A stretch of DNA of 64,000 bases from positions 496,001 to 560,000 of the forward strand of contig NZ_FMYK01000001.1 in NCBI RefSeq assembly GCF_900096915.1, given 5' to 3'. Under the pieces are notes generated by a model. It saw only the letters and a program-made list of their open reading frames with translations. It was not told the DNA's origin and ran no database searches. The first letter of the stretch is position 1, and each line of letters opens with the position of its first letter. This DNA comes from Acinetobacter marinus (lineage in GTDB: Bacteria > Pseudomonadota > Gammaproteobacteria > Pseudomonadales > Moraxellaceae). This document shows positions 36,587 to 45,579 of this stretch, piece by piece. A program made the translations under genes and the position numbers.

Positions 36587-37408
36587 ATGTCGCAACTTGC
36601 CAGCATTATTGAACAAGCCTTTGAAGATCGTGCCAACTTATCAAGCACAGACTGCCCTGCAGAAATTCGTGAAGCCGTTGAGCAAGCGCTTGCAGGTCTG
36701 GACAATGGGAGCTTGCGCGTTGCTGAAAAGCAAAATGGTGAATGGGTTGTCAATCAATGGCTAAAAAAAGCGGTATTGCTTTCTTTTAAACTCAATGACA
36801 ACAAACCGATCGAATCTTGCGATTTGCGTTTCTATGACAAAGTTGACACCAAGTTTAAAGGCTGGACCAATGAGCAGTTCCAACAAGCTGGTGTGCGTGT
36901 CGTGCCGCCTGCTGTGGCACGTAAAGGTTCTTTCCAAGCTAAGAATGTGGTGTTGATGCCATCGTATGTCAACATCGGTGCTTATGTGGATGAAGGCACG
37001 ATGGTTGATACTTGGGCAACTGTCGGCTCATGTGCGCAAATCGGTAAAAATGTACATTTATCAGGTGGCGTAGGCATTGGTGGTGTACTTGAACCATTAC
37101 AAGCCAATCCAACCATCATCGAAGACAACTGCTTCATCGGCGCACGTTCTGAGATTGTTGAAGGTGTAATCGTTGAAGAAGGTTCAGTGATTTCAATGGG
37201 TGTTTATATCGGTCAATCGACTCGTATCTATGACCGTGAAACTGGCGAAATCCATTATGGTCGTGTCCCTGCAGGTTCAGTGGTTGTGTCTGGTAGCTTG
37301 CCGTCAAAATGCGGAACATATAGCTTATATGCAGCAATCATTGTGAAGAAAGTCGATGCACAAACTCGTGCCAAGACCAGTTTGAATGATTTATTACGTG
37401 CTGAGTAA
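36587..37408 (+). CDS. dapD: Tetrahydrodipicolinate N-succinyltransferase
   Basis: 273-residue trimeric left-handed beta-helix enzyme adding succinyl from succinyl-CoA to tetrahydrodipicolinate in the lysine and diaminopimelate pathway, hence peptidoglycan. SYVNIGAYVDEGTMVDTWAT, VGSCAQIGKNVHLSGGVGIG and DNCFIGARSEIVEG show the hexapeptide repeats, and the N-terminus matches DapD (LASIIEQAFEDRANLS). ATG at 36587 has AGGGAA six bases upstream. The frame is open to 36479 but that part is not homologous. It is monocistronic, ended by the hairpin at 37459. Confidence 0.97.
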   Translation: MSQLASIIEQAFEDRANLSSTDCPAEIREAVEQALAGLDNGSLRVAEKQNGEWVVNQWLKKAVLLSFKLNDNKPIESCDLRFYDKVDTKFKGWTNEQFQQAGVRVVPPAVARKGSFQAKNVVLMPSYVNIGAYVDEGTMVDTWATVGSCAQIGKNVHLSGGVGIGGVLEPLQANPTIIEDNCFIGARSEIVEGVIVEEGSVISMGVYIGQSTRIYDRETGEIHYGRVPAGSVVVSGSLPSKCGTYSLYAAIIVKKVDAQTRAKTSLNDLLRAE

Positions 37409-37458
37409 TTCATTACTCACAAATGCATGATTAAAATGTGAATAAATTTTCGAATACG

Positions 37459-37487
37459 AAAAAGCCAGCGAATTTGCTGGCTTTTTT
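37459..37487. terminator. Terminator after dapD
   Basis: AAAAAGCCAGC-N6-GCTGGCTTTTT, usable on both strands between dapD and the convergent hydrolase gene. Confidence 0.92.
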
Positions 37488-37507
37488 ATGCTTGAGTAAA
37501 ACAAAAC

Positions 37508-38323
37508 TTAAATTAACTGATTTTCATCTAACCATGATCGAATAGTATTGATCGTGATCGGCATAAACTCGCCCATCGCATACATATGATCAGAACCTTC
37601 AAAAACACACAGTGTCGAGTTTTTATAACGCTTTGCAGTTTCTTTAGAAATATTGGCATTGACGATCTTGTCATCTGTTCCTGTAATCACCAATACAGGA
37701 CTTTGAATCTTATCGGTATCAACTTTGGCGGCTTTTTTGCTGTCCATATACCAAAAACCCATTTCAAAATACACACGCCCAGATTCAGGCACAAGCTGTG
37801 CAAAGGTCTCATCCACATCATCTTGGGTTTGATTATTCATGACATATTTGCGAAATTTTTCTTTATCCGCATATAAGGTTTTGTTCCAAAATCCCCATTT
37901 CATATAATGCTTATAAAATACCGCCAAAGTGTCTGAATACATGGCAAAAATGCCTGCCATCGGTGCTGTACCAAGCAGAATGACGCCTTTATGTTTGTCA
38001 GGATGTCGTGCAGCAAGCAACTGCGCCAACAAACCACCTAAGGAGTGTCCCAAAATAATCGGCGGTGTATCTAACGAGAGAAGCAATTCACTGAGATCGT
38101 CGACAAACTCTGTCAGACTAACATTACCAACTTTTTTTGCCACCTCATCATATGGCAGACCATGATAACGTAAGTTTGGTGTAAGCACTTGCAACCCTAA
38201 TGCTTCAAGCGCAGGAACAAAGTCTCCCCAAATACTGGATGTGCACCACGTCCCAGGAATCAGAATAATCGGTTGTTTTGCTGATGTTGGCGAAGTGGTT
38301 TGGATTGTTGTGTCATTAACCAT
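37508..38323 (-). CDS. Alpha/beta hydrolase
   Basis: 271-residue cytoplasmic protein. IILIPGTWCTSSIW is the oxyanion loop, ILGHSLGGLLAQLLA the nucleophile elbow (Ser), VLVITGTDDKIVN the acid loop (Asp) and FEGSDHMYAMGE the catalytic His, so the triad is complete. No signal peptide. The closest general types are lysophospholipase or carboxylesterase-like family members; substrate unknown. It is a single gene, separated by 549 bases from an ArsR gene that reads away from it. Confidence 0.88.
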   Translation of the reverse strand: MVNDTTIQTTSPTSAKQPIILIPGTWCTSSIWGDFVPALEALGLQVLTPNLRYHGLPYDEVAKKVGNVSLTEFVDDLSELLLSLDTPPIILGHSLGGLLAQLLAARHPDKHKGVILLGTAPMAGIFAMYSDTLAVFYKHYMKWGFWNKTLYADKEKFRKYVMNNQTQDDVDETFAQLVPESGRVYFEMGFWYMDSKKAAKVDTDKIQSPVLVITGTDDKIVNANISKETAKRYKNSTLCVFEGSDHMYAMGEFMPITINTIRSWLDENQLI

Positions 38324-38872
38324 TTATTTATTCCCTATTTCATTGTTGTGCATTGTGTGCAGTAGACACCTGTATAAGTTGTAACACATTCATGATGATC
38401 TGATAAAGTTGAATTTAATCTGCACTAAATCGTTCATCTCAACTCTTGATCTGCATAAAAAAAACTAAAACCTACTGGCGGATGAAAACCTGTATAAAAA
38501 AGATGCATGTTGTAACTAAATCCACCAATTGCAACAATTTATTTACAAGAAGCACACCAAGCAAAACCATATACCAGCTTATTTCCCCGCAATTTCACGA
38601 TTTAATATTAATGTAAGCATATTATGCGGATCGATACTATTGCCTCGTCACTTCGTTATGTGTAATTGCTAATAAATCAAACGGTAATGAATCAAACGGT
38701 AATGAATCAATTGTCATGAAAACCTTCGTAACGATTCACACTAGTGATTTATTCAAGTAGCGGTTTATTCGTAACGATTTAAAGTATCGCCCCATATCCT
38801 CAAAAATGCTCGTGCTTTCATGAAAATAACGCATGTATTTTCACCCAATCAACTAAGGAATTTGAAACTTTG
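38324..38872. other. Long divergent intergenic region before the ArsR gene
   Basis: 549 A+T-rich bases with no convincing gene. It contains promoters for the hydrolase and the ArsR gene, a 15-bp tandem repeat (38675-38709), and two spaced copies of ACCTGTATAA followed by GTTGTAAC (near 38368 and 38489). A dyad AATAT-N10-ATATT at 38604-38623 is a possible ArsR-type operator. The length is unusual for this compact genome and could hold a small RNA. Confidence 0.5.
38675..38709. repeat. Tandem 15-bp repeat
   Basis: AATCAAACGGTAATG occurs twice without a gap (38675-38689 and 38690-38704), followed by the partial copy AATCAA. Confidence 0.9.
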
Positions 38873-39184
38873 ATGGCTGATATAGATTTTGACATTACAG
38901 ACCAAGATATTGAAGTGGTAACCAATCAACTCAAAGTGTTATCCAATCCTGATCGTTTAAAAATTTTACGCCACCTTTTGGATGGCGAAGTCAATGTACA
39001 AACCATTGAAAAATTAACAGAGATTCACCAACCTACGCTTTCGCAACAACTGACTGTATTGCGTAAATCAGAAATGGTCAGCACTCGTCGTGATGGTAAG
39101 CAGATTTTTTATCAAATCGCTGATCCAAAAGTCTTGGTATTGATGCAAACGTTCCATGATTTATATTGTGAAGAGCCTGCGTAA
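38873..39184 (+). CDS. ArsR family transcriptional regulator
   Basis: 103-residue dimeric winged-helix repressor. LKVLSNPDRLKILRHLLDGE and HQPTLSQQLTVLRKSEMVS are the family's core and recognition helices, and RRDGKQIFYQIAD is the wing. It resembles the BigR/SqrR-like branch, but the only Cys is near the C-terminus (LYCEEPA), so a two-cysteine persulfide or CxC metal switch is not evident. ATG at 38873; a TTG directly before it (38870) is nine bases after AAGGAA and could be used. No neighbouring gene is an obvious target, so it is an orphan regulator. Confidence 0.88.
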   Translation: MADIDFDITDQDIEVVTNQLKVLSNPDRLKILRHLLDGEVNVQTIEKLTEIHQPTLSQQLTVLRKSEMVSTRRDGKQIFYQIADPKVLVLMQTFHDLYCEEPA

Positions 39185-39224
39185 AGCGCTTCCTTCACTA
39201 CTCGTTCTTGATTTACAACTTAAT

Positions 39225-39824
39225 TTACAATATGCCAACTTGCTGAAAAAACTGGCGATAATGCGCAACTTTTTGATCAAATGCCAACGGATATGCCCTC
39301 GATGTCGAGGGTAATCGATACAACGTCAATTCCCGCCGTACATTTTCAACATCTATACTTGCAACACTTGATTGAGCGATAGTCGGTGCGATTGTCATCT
39401 CAGGAAACTGTGTTAATAAGGTCGATGTGGCTTTCTCCCCTGTCGTCAGGATATGCCCACACTGTGGAATCTGTTGCAATAATTTTGCTAAATCCGTTGC
39501 TTGTACGATCTGTAGAAACTTATCAGAAGCATTATTTTTCTGCCTGATCACTTGATAGGCTGTATCGAAAATCGCAATGCCCTTTCCATTCAAAAAATCT
39601 TTCAGCAACTGCTCTTTGAATCCTTTATTTTCTACATCAATGAAATAGTCTTTGTCATCAAAAAACACCGCACCAACAATTCGCCACATATCATTTTGAA
39701 AATTTGGATAATAAAAATCCATTTTCCAACGGATTTTCGGTGGCGGAAAGCTACCCAACATCAGTAGCTTAGCATTACTTGGTAGAAAGGGTTCGAGCGG
39801 ATGTGTTTCGATTTGGTCAGTCAT
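39225..39824 (-). CDS. Uracil-DNA glycosylase superfamily protein (deoxyinosine-glycosylase-like)
   Basis: 199 residues. LMLGSFPPPKIRWK and FYYPNFQNDMWRI correspond to motif 1 and its following loop in the Mug/deoxyinosine-glycosylase branch of the UDG fold, and LPSTSRAYP to motif 2. It is predicted to remove deaminated bases. The gene is 28 bases after tag on the same strand, so two base-excision glycosylases are co-transcribed, which supports the repair role. Confidence 0.82.
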   Translation of the reverse strand: MTDQIETHPLEPFLPSNAKLLMLGSFPPPKIRWKMDFYYPNFQNDMWRIVGAVFFDDKDYFIDVENKGFKEQLLKDFLNGKGIAIFDTAYQVIRQKNNASDKFLQIVQATDLAKLLQQIPQCGHILTTGEKATSTLLTQFPEMTIAPTIAQSSVASIDVENVRRELTLYRLPSTSRAYPLAFDQKVAHYRQFFQQVGIL

Positions 39825-39852
39825 GTTTTGATGATCTTATCGTTTTACAATC

Positions 39853-40458
39853 TTATGGCTTTACAAATGCACGGCGAGCTTCTGCGACTTTGGCACGGCT
39901 GTGACATCCTTCAACATGATCATTAACCAAGCCCATCGCCTGCATCAGCGCATACATAGTGGTTGCACCAACAAACTTCCAACCACGTTTTTTCAAATCT
40001 TTGGACAACGCAATGGATTCATTACTGATACTTTGACTTTGTGGTGATATTGCACGGTCAAGTTTGACTTCGTATTGCCAAAAATAACTTGCCAATGAGC
40101 CAAATTCATCAATGATCGCTTGCACCTGCTTGGCATTATTGATCGTCGCTTCGATTTTACCTCGATGCCGAATGATGCCTGCATTTTGAAGTAATCTTTC
40201 CACATCCTGTTCGGTAAATTTCGCCACTTGCTGATAATCAAAATTGCAAAACGCCTGACGGAAGTTTTCACGTTTCAGCAAAATGGTACGCCAACTGAGT
40301 CCAGACTGAAAACTCTCCAAACAGACTTTCTCAAATAGCCTGCGATCATCTGCCACAGGAAAGCCCCATTCCTCATCATGATATGCCAAAAATTCAGGCA
40401 CTTGGCTGCACCATTTACAACGTGGCAAGCCATCTTCGGCGGTATACACTTCAGTCAT
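39853..40458 (-). CDS. tag: DNA-3-methyladenine glycosylase I
   Basis: 201 residues, the usual size for Tag. It excises 3-methyladenine from alkylated DNA. PRCKWCSQ and DHVEGCHSR supply the structural zinc ligands at the two ends (Cys/His pairs), and YHDEEWGFPV and LESFQSGLSWRTIL are conserved family blocks. It lies 21 bases downstream of the M61 peptidase gene and upstream of the UDG-family gene, forming a three-gene minus-strand operon. Confidence 0.96.
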   Translation of the reverse strand: MTEVYTAEDGLPRCKWCSQVPEFLAYHDEEWGFPVADDRRLFEKVCLESFQSGLSWRTILLKRENFRQAFCNFDYQQVAKFTEQDVERLLQNAGIIRHRGKIEATINNAKQVQAIIDEFGSLASYFWQYEVKLDRAISPQSQSISNESIALSKDLKKRGWKFVGATTMYALMQAMGLVNDHVEGCHSRAKVAEARRAFVKP

Positions 40459-40479
40459 GGGCTATTCCTATAATTCAGA

Positions 40480-42219
40480 TCAAGAATGATTCAACAACCA
40501 CGCATCCGCTTTGTTTTGATCGTTGATTTTTAACTCCACTTGCGCCAATGGATAATCCTGCGCAATCAGCTCAAACGTCATCAACTCATCACGACGGAAA
40601 GCATGGCATTGCATTACTTCACCTGATTTAGCTTTTGCCGACCACACTTTTGCTGTAGCTTTGATGTCATCAATCGCAATCACCACATCCTGCGCAGACA
40701 AGCCTGCTTTGGCACAGCTCGAATCACGCAAAACTTGTTGCAGTAATAATCCTTCAGGTTTTTCTTGCACTTTTGCACCAAACGGTAAAGTTTTACTGTC
40801 TTTGCTATTCTCATCTATTGTTTGTAGATCGACACCAAACTGCGCCAACACTTCTTGTAGAGGTAATTCCTCGGTACTATTAATTAAAAAACCCAAACGA
40901 TCTGACCAGTCTTGCCCTGTCAGCGTTTTACACAATTCAAAAATGGTTCGCTCATTGACTTGATTACTCGCTAAGTTGCGATCTTGTTGAGTTTTGGCGT
41001 ACAAAGCACGCATTAACTCATCCAGACTAGATCCATGACTGCGCAGACCCAAATCTAAGCACAGTGCCACCAATGCGCCTTTGTTGTAGTAGCTTGTGCC
41101 TGCATTATTTGTATTTTCATCCTGACGATAAAACTTAATCCACGCATCAAAGCTCGACTCACTCACCGATTGAATTTTGCGACCTGGATTTTGTAGATAA
41201 CGGTTGATTTGCTCAGTGAGTAATTTCAGATAATCCACTTGCGAAATCACACCGCTACGCAGCAAAATCAAGTCATCATAATAAGAAGTAAATCCTTCAA
41301 ATACCCATAATAGCGAGGTGTAGCCTTCTTGATGCAGATCAGGATTGATATAGTTGTCAGGACGGATAAATTTCACCAACCATGAGTGAAAATATTCATG
41401 GCTACATAAACCCAAATAACGCTGATAATCTTTGCTTGGTTGTTCCGCTTCATCAGCTTTCGGCAAATCATCCCGTGGGCAAATTAGACTGGTACTTTCG
41501 CAATGCTCCAAACCACCGTATAAGTTACCTGTCGCCATAGTGAGAAAGGTGTAATGCTGAAATGGCGCAGAACCGAACATATCTATTTCAGTTTGACAGA
41601 TTTTCGCCACATCATTTTTTAAGCGTTCAAGATTGGCAGAATGTTTTCCTGAAATGACAAAATCGTGATGAATCCCACCCGCTTCAAATGCAAAACGGTC
41701 TTGAATCGCAAGCTCAAACGGACTATCAATCAATTGCGCATAATCTTTGGCTTTTAAGGTATAACGCCCTTTGACCAGCGACTTAGACGGCAATGCCCCT
41801 GCGTAGGTAAAGTGTTGCAATGATTCAGGAACAAATAATTCGAGTTCATGCGGTGCATGCTCTTGATCAGTCAATCCTAAGCATACCGTCGTTGGATTGA
41901 CATAGAGCCGTGTTTGATCGACATAACTGCCACGCACCGACAAATCATAGGCGTAGACTTTGTATTCCACCGTGATCAACTCATGATCGGTGTTGAACAG
42001 TTGCCATTTATTTTTATGCGTTTTTGAAATTTTGAGCAGACGACCATCTTCATCATAAGCATTGACCGACTCGATATGTTTGGAAAATTCACGGACTAAA
42101 TAACTACCTGGAATCCACGTCGGTAGCCAAAGCTGTTGCTGTGGATTGGCAAGGAAGCGAATAGTGACATGGATTAAATGTTGTGAAAAATCATCAAACT
42201 CAAGTTGGTAGTGGATCAT
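40480..42219 (-). CDS. M61 family metallopeptidase with PDZ domain
   Basis: 579 residues. The zinc site HEYFH is at about 274-278 within SHEYFHSWLVKFIRPDNY, and VFEGFTSYYDDL carries the third ligand Glu. A beta-rich N-terminal domain (LWLPTWIPGSYLVREFSKHI) precedes it and a C-terminal PDZ-like domain (LLLQQVLRDSSCAKAGL) follows. Family members are glycyl aminopeptidases; natural substrates are unknown. There is no signal peptide, so it is probably cytoplasmic. It is first in the operon with tag and the UDG-family gene. Confidence 0.93.
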   Translation of the reverse strand: MIHYQLEFDDFSQHLIHVTIRFLANPQQQLWLPTWIPGSYLVREFSKHIESVNAYDEDGRLLKISKTHKNKWQLFNTDHELITVEYKVYAYDLSVRGSYVDQTRLYVNPTTVCLGLTDQEHAPHELELFVPESLQHFTYAGALPSKSLVKGRYTLKAKDYAQLIDSPFELAIQDRFAFEAGGIHHDFVISGKHSANLERLKNDVAKICQTEIDMFGSAPFQHYTFLTMATGNLYGGLEHCESTSLICPRDDLPKADEAEQPSKDYQRYLGLCSHEYFHSWLVKFIRPDNYINPDLHQEGYTSLLWVFEGFTSYYDDLILLRSGVISQVDYLKLLTEQINRYLQNPGRKIQSVSESSFDAWIKFYRQDENTNNAGTSYYNKGALVALCLDLGLRSHGSSLDELMRALYAKTQQDRNLASNQVNERTIFELCKTLTGQDWSDRLGFLINSTEELPLQEVLAQFGVDLQTIDENSKDSKTLPFGAKVQEKPEGLLLQQVLRDSSCAKAGLSAQDVVIAIDDIKATAKVWSAKAKSGEVMQCHAFRRDELMTFELIAQDYPLAQVELKINDQNKADAWLLNHS

Positions 42220-42371
42220 TTTTGCCCTATCCTTCTGTGTAAGCGGTCAGTTTAACACTGGCTTGCGTGTTTGCATGTAGAAATTCTTTTTCTCTGCAAA
42301 TTTTGCTTTAAAAATAAGCAAGCATCCCCATATATTGCAGCAACAGATAATAATTTAAGAGAACCCTATAG

Positions 42372-43364
42372 ATGACAGAAAACTACTATCAAGCCCTCGG
42401 TGTAGAGCGCTCTGCGACTGCGGATGAGATCAAAAAAAGCTATCGCAAACTCGCTCGTAAATACCATCCTGATGTTAGTAAAGAAGCCGATGCCGAAGCA
42501 AAAATGCAAGCGATTAATGTCGCTTACGACACGTTGAGTAATGCTGAAAAACGAGCTGAATATGACTTTATGCTCGACAACCCACAAGGCTTTGGTGGTG
42601 CAGGTCAAAACGGCTTTGGTCAAAACGCTTATTCAGACTTCGCAGGAGCGAATGGCTTTCGTGGTGCGGACGGTCAGTCCTATTATTATGATTTTAATGG
42701 CAATGATAGTTTTGGCGGTGGCGCGGAGCAATTTTCAGGCTTCGAAGATATTTTTGGTCGCTTTGGTGCAGGCTTTGGTGGCGGTCGTCGTCAGCAAACA
42801 AATTTTCAAGGTGAAGATCAGCATGCCAAGATCGAAGTACCTTTAGAGGTTGCTTATACTGGTTCAACACAACAAATCAGCTTGCAGATTCAAGGCTTTA
42901 ATGCACAAGGTCAACCTGAAATTCAGCGCAAAACCTTAAATGTCAAAATTCCAAAAGGCATGAAAGAAGGTCAACAAATCCGCCTCTCTGGTCAAGGGCA
43001 AGCTGGCGTCAATGGTGGAAAAAATGGCGACCTCTATATCGAGATCACTTACCAAGAAGACCAGCGCCAATATGTTGAAGGTGCGGATGTGTATAGCACG
43101 GTAGATATTGCGCCGTGGGAAGCTGTGCTCGGTGAAAAAGTTGAAGTGAATACTCCTGCTGGACGGATTCAAATCGGTATTCCCAAAGATGCTCGAAATG
43201 GACAAAAGCTCCGTTTAAAAGATAAAGGTATTCCCTATACGCAAGGTGCAGGTCATCTGTATTTGATTTTAAATATCGTGGTTCCAGAAGCCAATACCGA
43301 TGCACAGCGTCAGGCTTATCAAGCCTTTGCCGAAGCCTTTAAAGACTTCCAGCCGAGAGCTTAA
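42372..43364 (+). CDS. cbpA: DnaJ-type co-chaperone CbpA
   Basis: 330-residue DnaJ paralogue that stimulates DnaK and, in E. coli, binds curved DNA. The J domain (1-70) has YRKLARKYHPDVSK with the essential HPD. A Gly/Phe-rich linker (about 72-140) is followed by C-terminal substrate domains without the DnaJ zinc fingers (EVPLEVAYTGSTQQISL; VKIPKGMKEGQQIRL; GHLYLILNIVVPE). ATG at 42372 has AGAGAA eight bases upstream. It is followed after 44 bases by cbpM, the normal partner. Confidence 0.95.
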   Translation: MTENYYQALGVERSATADEIKKSYRKLARKYHPDVSKEADAEAKMQAINVAYDTLSNAEKRAEYDFMLDNPQGFGGAGQNGFGQNAYSDFAGANGFRGADGQSYYYDFNGNDSFGGGAEQFSGFEDIFGRFGAGFGGGRRQQTNFQGEDQHAKIEVPLEVAYTGSTQQISLQIQGFNAQGQPEIQRKTLNVKIPKGMKEGQQIRLSGQGQAGVNGGKNGDLYIEITYQEDQRQYVEGADVYSTVDIAPWEAVLGEKVEVNTPAGRIQIGIPKDARNGQKLRLKDKGIPYTQGAGHLYLILNIVVPEANTDAQRQAYQAFAEAFKDFQPRA

Positions 43365-43408
43365 AGTAATTTAATTTGAAAAATAAATAACATTTTCTGA
43401 GGTGAAAC

Positions 43409-43732
43409 ATGGCGAATATCCGCATACGCAATATCCAAATCACAGAAGCCTGTGACAGTGAAATTATCGAACAAGAGCAAGCCTTGAGCTTTCATCAGTT
43501 TGTGCAGGCTTGCGGTCAAAACGACGGTTGGGTTTTGGCACTGTTTGAACACGACATTCTACAATCGGTCAATACCAGCCCACGACAGCATCGTTATCTT
43601 GGCGAAGACTTGCTTCGAGCACGACGAGCCTATCGTTTGCAACGTGATTTTGATGCCAGTTTGACGGCGGTGGCGTTGATGCTGGACTTGATTGACGAGG
43701 TACATTATTTACGCAAGCGTGTCGCAGATTGA
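43409..43732 (+). CDS. cbpM: Chaperone modulator CbpM
   Basis: 107-residue MerR-like helical protein that binds the J domain of CbpA and inhibits it. ACGQNDGWVLALFEHDIL, RRAYRLQRDFDASLTAVALM and DLIDEVHYLRKRV fit the family. GAGGTG four bases before the ATG supports the start. The identification rests mainly on the pairing with cbpA plus the C-terminal helix pattern. Confidence 0.88.
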   Translation: MANIRIRNIQITEACDSEIIEQEQALSFHQFVQACGQNDGWVLALFEHDILQSVNTSPRQHRYLGEDLLRARRAYRLQRDFDASLTAVALMLDLIDEVHYLRKRVAD

Positions 43733-43858
43733 ACGCCTTGTTGTGCTGCACAGACAAGTTGCAGAAATAAACAACTATCGCATTGCAATTGATAGCCATT
43801 CACGAACATTTGCTAGCGCTGTATTAAAAAAAGGTCTAGCATTGGGCGCATTATTTTT

Positions 43859-45382
43859 GTGCTTAAATTCTTTGGAATACTCGTGGCGACAACGGCTTTA
43901 GACACCCAATCAACTTCTCATCATATACAAACTAGGCACATTTCATTGTTATTTCCAAAAAAACAAAGCACACAGCGCATCACTCGCAAAAATCAATATT
44001 TTGCAAAACTATTACAAGGTACAACGCTCGCCTGTTTGTCAGTATTTTCTCAGCTCAGCTGGGCCGATATTCTCAGTATTCATCCTGAATCGGTACAAGC
44101 ACAGGCGTGGATGATCTATGATCCACAGTCTGATCAAATCATTGCACAGCATAATGCCGACACTCCTCGAGCACCAGCGTCACTGACCAAAATGATGGTG
44201 GGCTATTTGACGCTCAAAGCGATTGAAGATGGAAAAATCCAGCTTCAACAGCAAGTGACCGTACCTGAAATCGTGACTTCAGTGCAGTGGGATGAATCTC
44301 AAATGAAGATTCAACCAAGTCAACAGCTCACTGTACAAGAGCTACTTGCTGGTTTGGTGATTATGTCAGCCAATGATGCGGCACTGACCTTAGCCAGTTT
44401 AGTCGCTGGCGATGTGCCACAGTTTATTACGCTGATGAATCAAACTGCACAGCAGCTTGGTATGAAGCACACGCATTTTAGTAATCCGTCGGGCATTACT
44501 ATGCAAGATCATTTTTCTTCTGCGCATGATATGGCATTGCTCTCCACAGCGATCGTCACCGATACGCCTGAATATTTAAGCTATTCTAAACAACCTGAAT
44601 TTCGCTACAAAGACATTCACCATCACGCCACCAATACGCTATTAAAGATCGATCCAAGTGTCGATGGTTTGAAAACTGGCTATACCCATGCTGCTGGCTA
44701 CAATCTGGCGTTGACAGCGCATCGCACAGACATCAATACGGGATTAGATCGTCGATTGGTGGTGGTCGTGATGGGCACACCATCTAAACAAGCACGTGCC
44801 GATGAAGCCTATAAGCTGCTCAATGCAGCGTTCAGCTATACCCAGACTCGTACTTTAAATACCAAAATCATCTCCAAAGCCAATTTGGATATTGATCGGA
44901 TCATTGCCGACATTCCTGTCAAGAATGGTCGAGTGACCACATATCAAGTAAAAATGCCTGCCAGCAATGCACATACTTTAAGTCTGCTTGAACAACCAGC
45001 GATTCAATTGGATATGCGGAATTTCGACAATGCATCATCACGTTTTCATATCGACCAAGCGCTGATTGATCAACTGCAACTGACCCATCTCGGAACAGAT
45101 CCCACGGGACAACGTACTTTAGAACCATTAAGCAAGCCCACCCAATTCAACTATCAAGTGCAGTTATTACAATCCCATCTCAATGCACCAATTTCACACC
45201 AAGCTGTGGCATTGGCAAATATTGAAGTGAAGCAATTTGGGCAAACCATTCATGAAATTCCTGTCACCGAAGAGGTTGAGCTACAAGAAGCGACATGGTG
45301 GCAAAAATTTCTGGTGTGGTTCGAAGGCTTATTTACTGCATGGCAGGTCGATGTACCCAAAGCCACCACCTATCCATTTTGA
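43859..45382 (+). CDS. D-alanyl-D-alanine carboxypeptidase (class C PBP5/6 type)
   Basis: Periplasmic enzyme that trims the terminal D-Ala of peptidoglycan pentapeptides. In the 507-residue frame the active motifs are SLTK at 108-111, SAN at 170-172 and KTG at 272-274. A PBP5 C-terminal beta domain and an amphipathic Trp-rich tail (WWQKFLVWFEGLFTAW) for membrane attachment follow. The start is uncertain: no ATG exists before the catalytic domain. GTG 43859, GTG 43883 and TTG 43946 (AGG nine bases upstream) are in frame, and the signal peptide (LACLSVFSQLSWA) ends near residue 69. TTG 43946 gives the most normal, still long, signal. Confidence 0.88.
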   Translation: MLKFFGILVATTALDTQSTSHHIQTRHISLLFPKKQSTQRITRKNQYFAKLLQGTTLACLSVFSQLSWADILSIHPESVQAQAWMIYDPQSDQIIAQHNADTPRAPASLTKMMVGYLTLKAIEDGKIQLQQQVTVPEIVTSVQWDESQMKIQPSQQLTVQELLAGLVIMSANDAALTLASLVAGDVPQFITLMNQTAQQLGMKHTHFSNPSGITMQDHFSSAHDMALLSTAIVTDTPEYLSYSKQPEFRYKDIHHHATNTLLKIDPSVDGLKTGYTHAAGYNLALTAHRTDINTGLDRRLVVVVMGTPSKQARADEAYKLLNAAFSYTQTRTLNTKIISKANLDIDRIIADIPVKNGRVTTYQVKMPASNAHTLSLLEQPAIQLDMRNFDNASSRFHIDQALIDQLQLTHLGTDPTGQRTLEPLSKPTQFNYQVQLLQSHLNAPISHQAVALANIEVKQFGQTIHEIPVTEEVELQEATWWQKFLVWFEGLFTAWQVDVPKATTYPF

Positions 45383-45475
45383 TGTTTTATTTTCAGGCAC
45401 TAGACCAGCAAATTGATAAATTCTGATGATTTTTTAATGGCTTAACTTGGAAAAGTTGACCTGAAACCGAAGAAA

Positions 45476-45491
45476 TACTGACCAATCAGTA
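45476..45491. promoter_or_regulatory. TetR-like palindrome upstream of the NDH-2 gene
   Basis: TACTGA-CCAA-TCAGTA is a perfect 6-4-6 dyad, 88 bases before the start codon and next to a TTGACC (45457) that could be a -35 element. The spacing is like TetR-family operators, but no TetR gene lies nearby. Confidence 0.4.
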
Positions 45492-45579
45492 AATGACAAA
45501 CACCTCATTTCATGCCATGATCGAGAAAATTTAAAATTGACTAAATCTCTCGGAATTACTTTTCTTTGGAAATCTCACC

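Noticed and set aside
38675..38709. CRISPR array
   Set aside because: Only two full units, no spacers, no cas genes.
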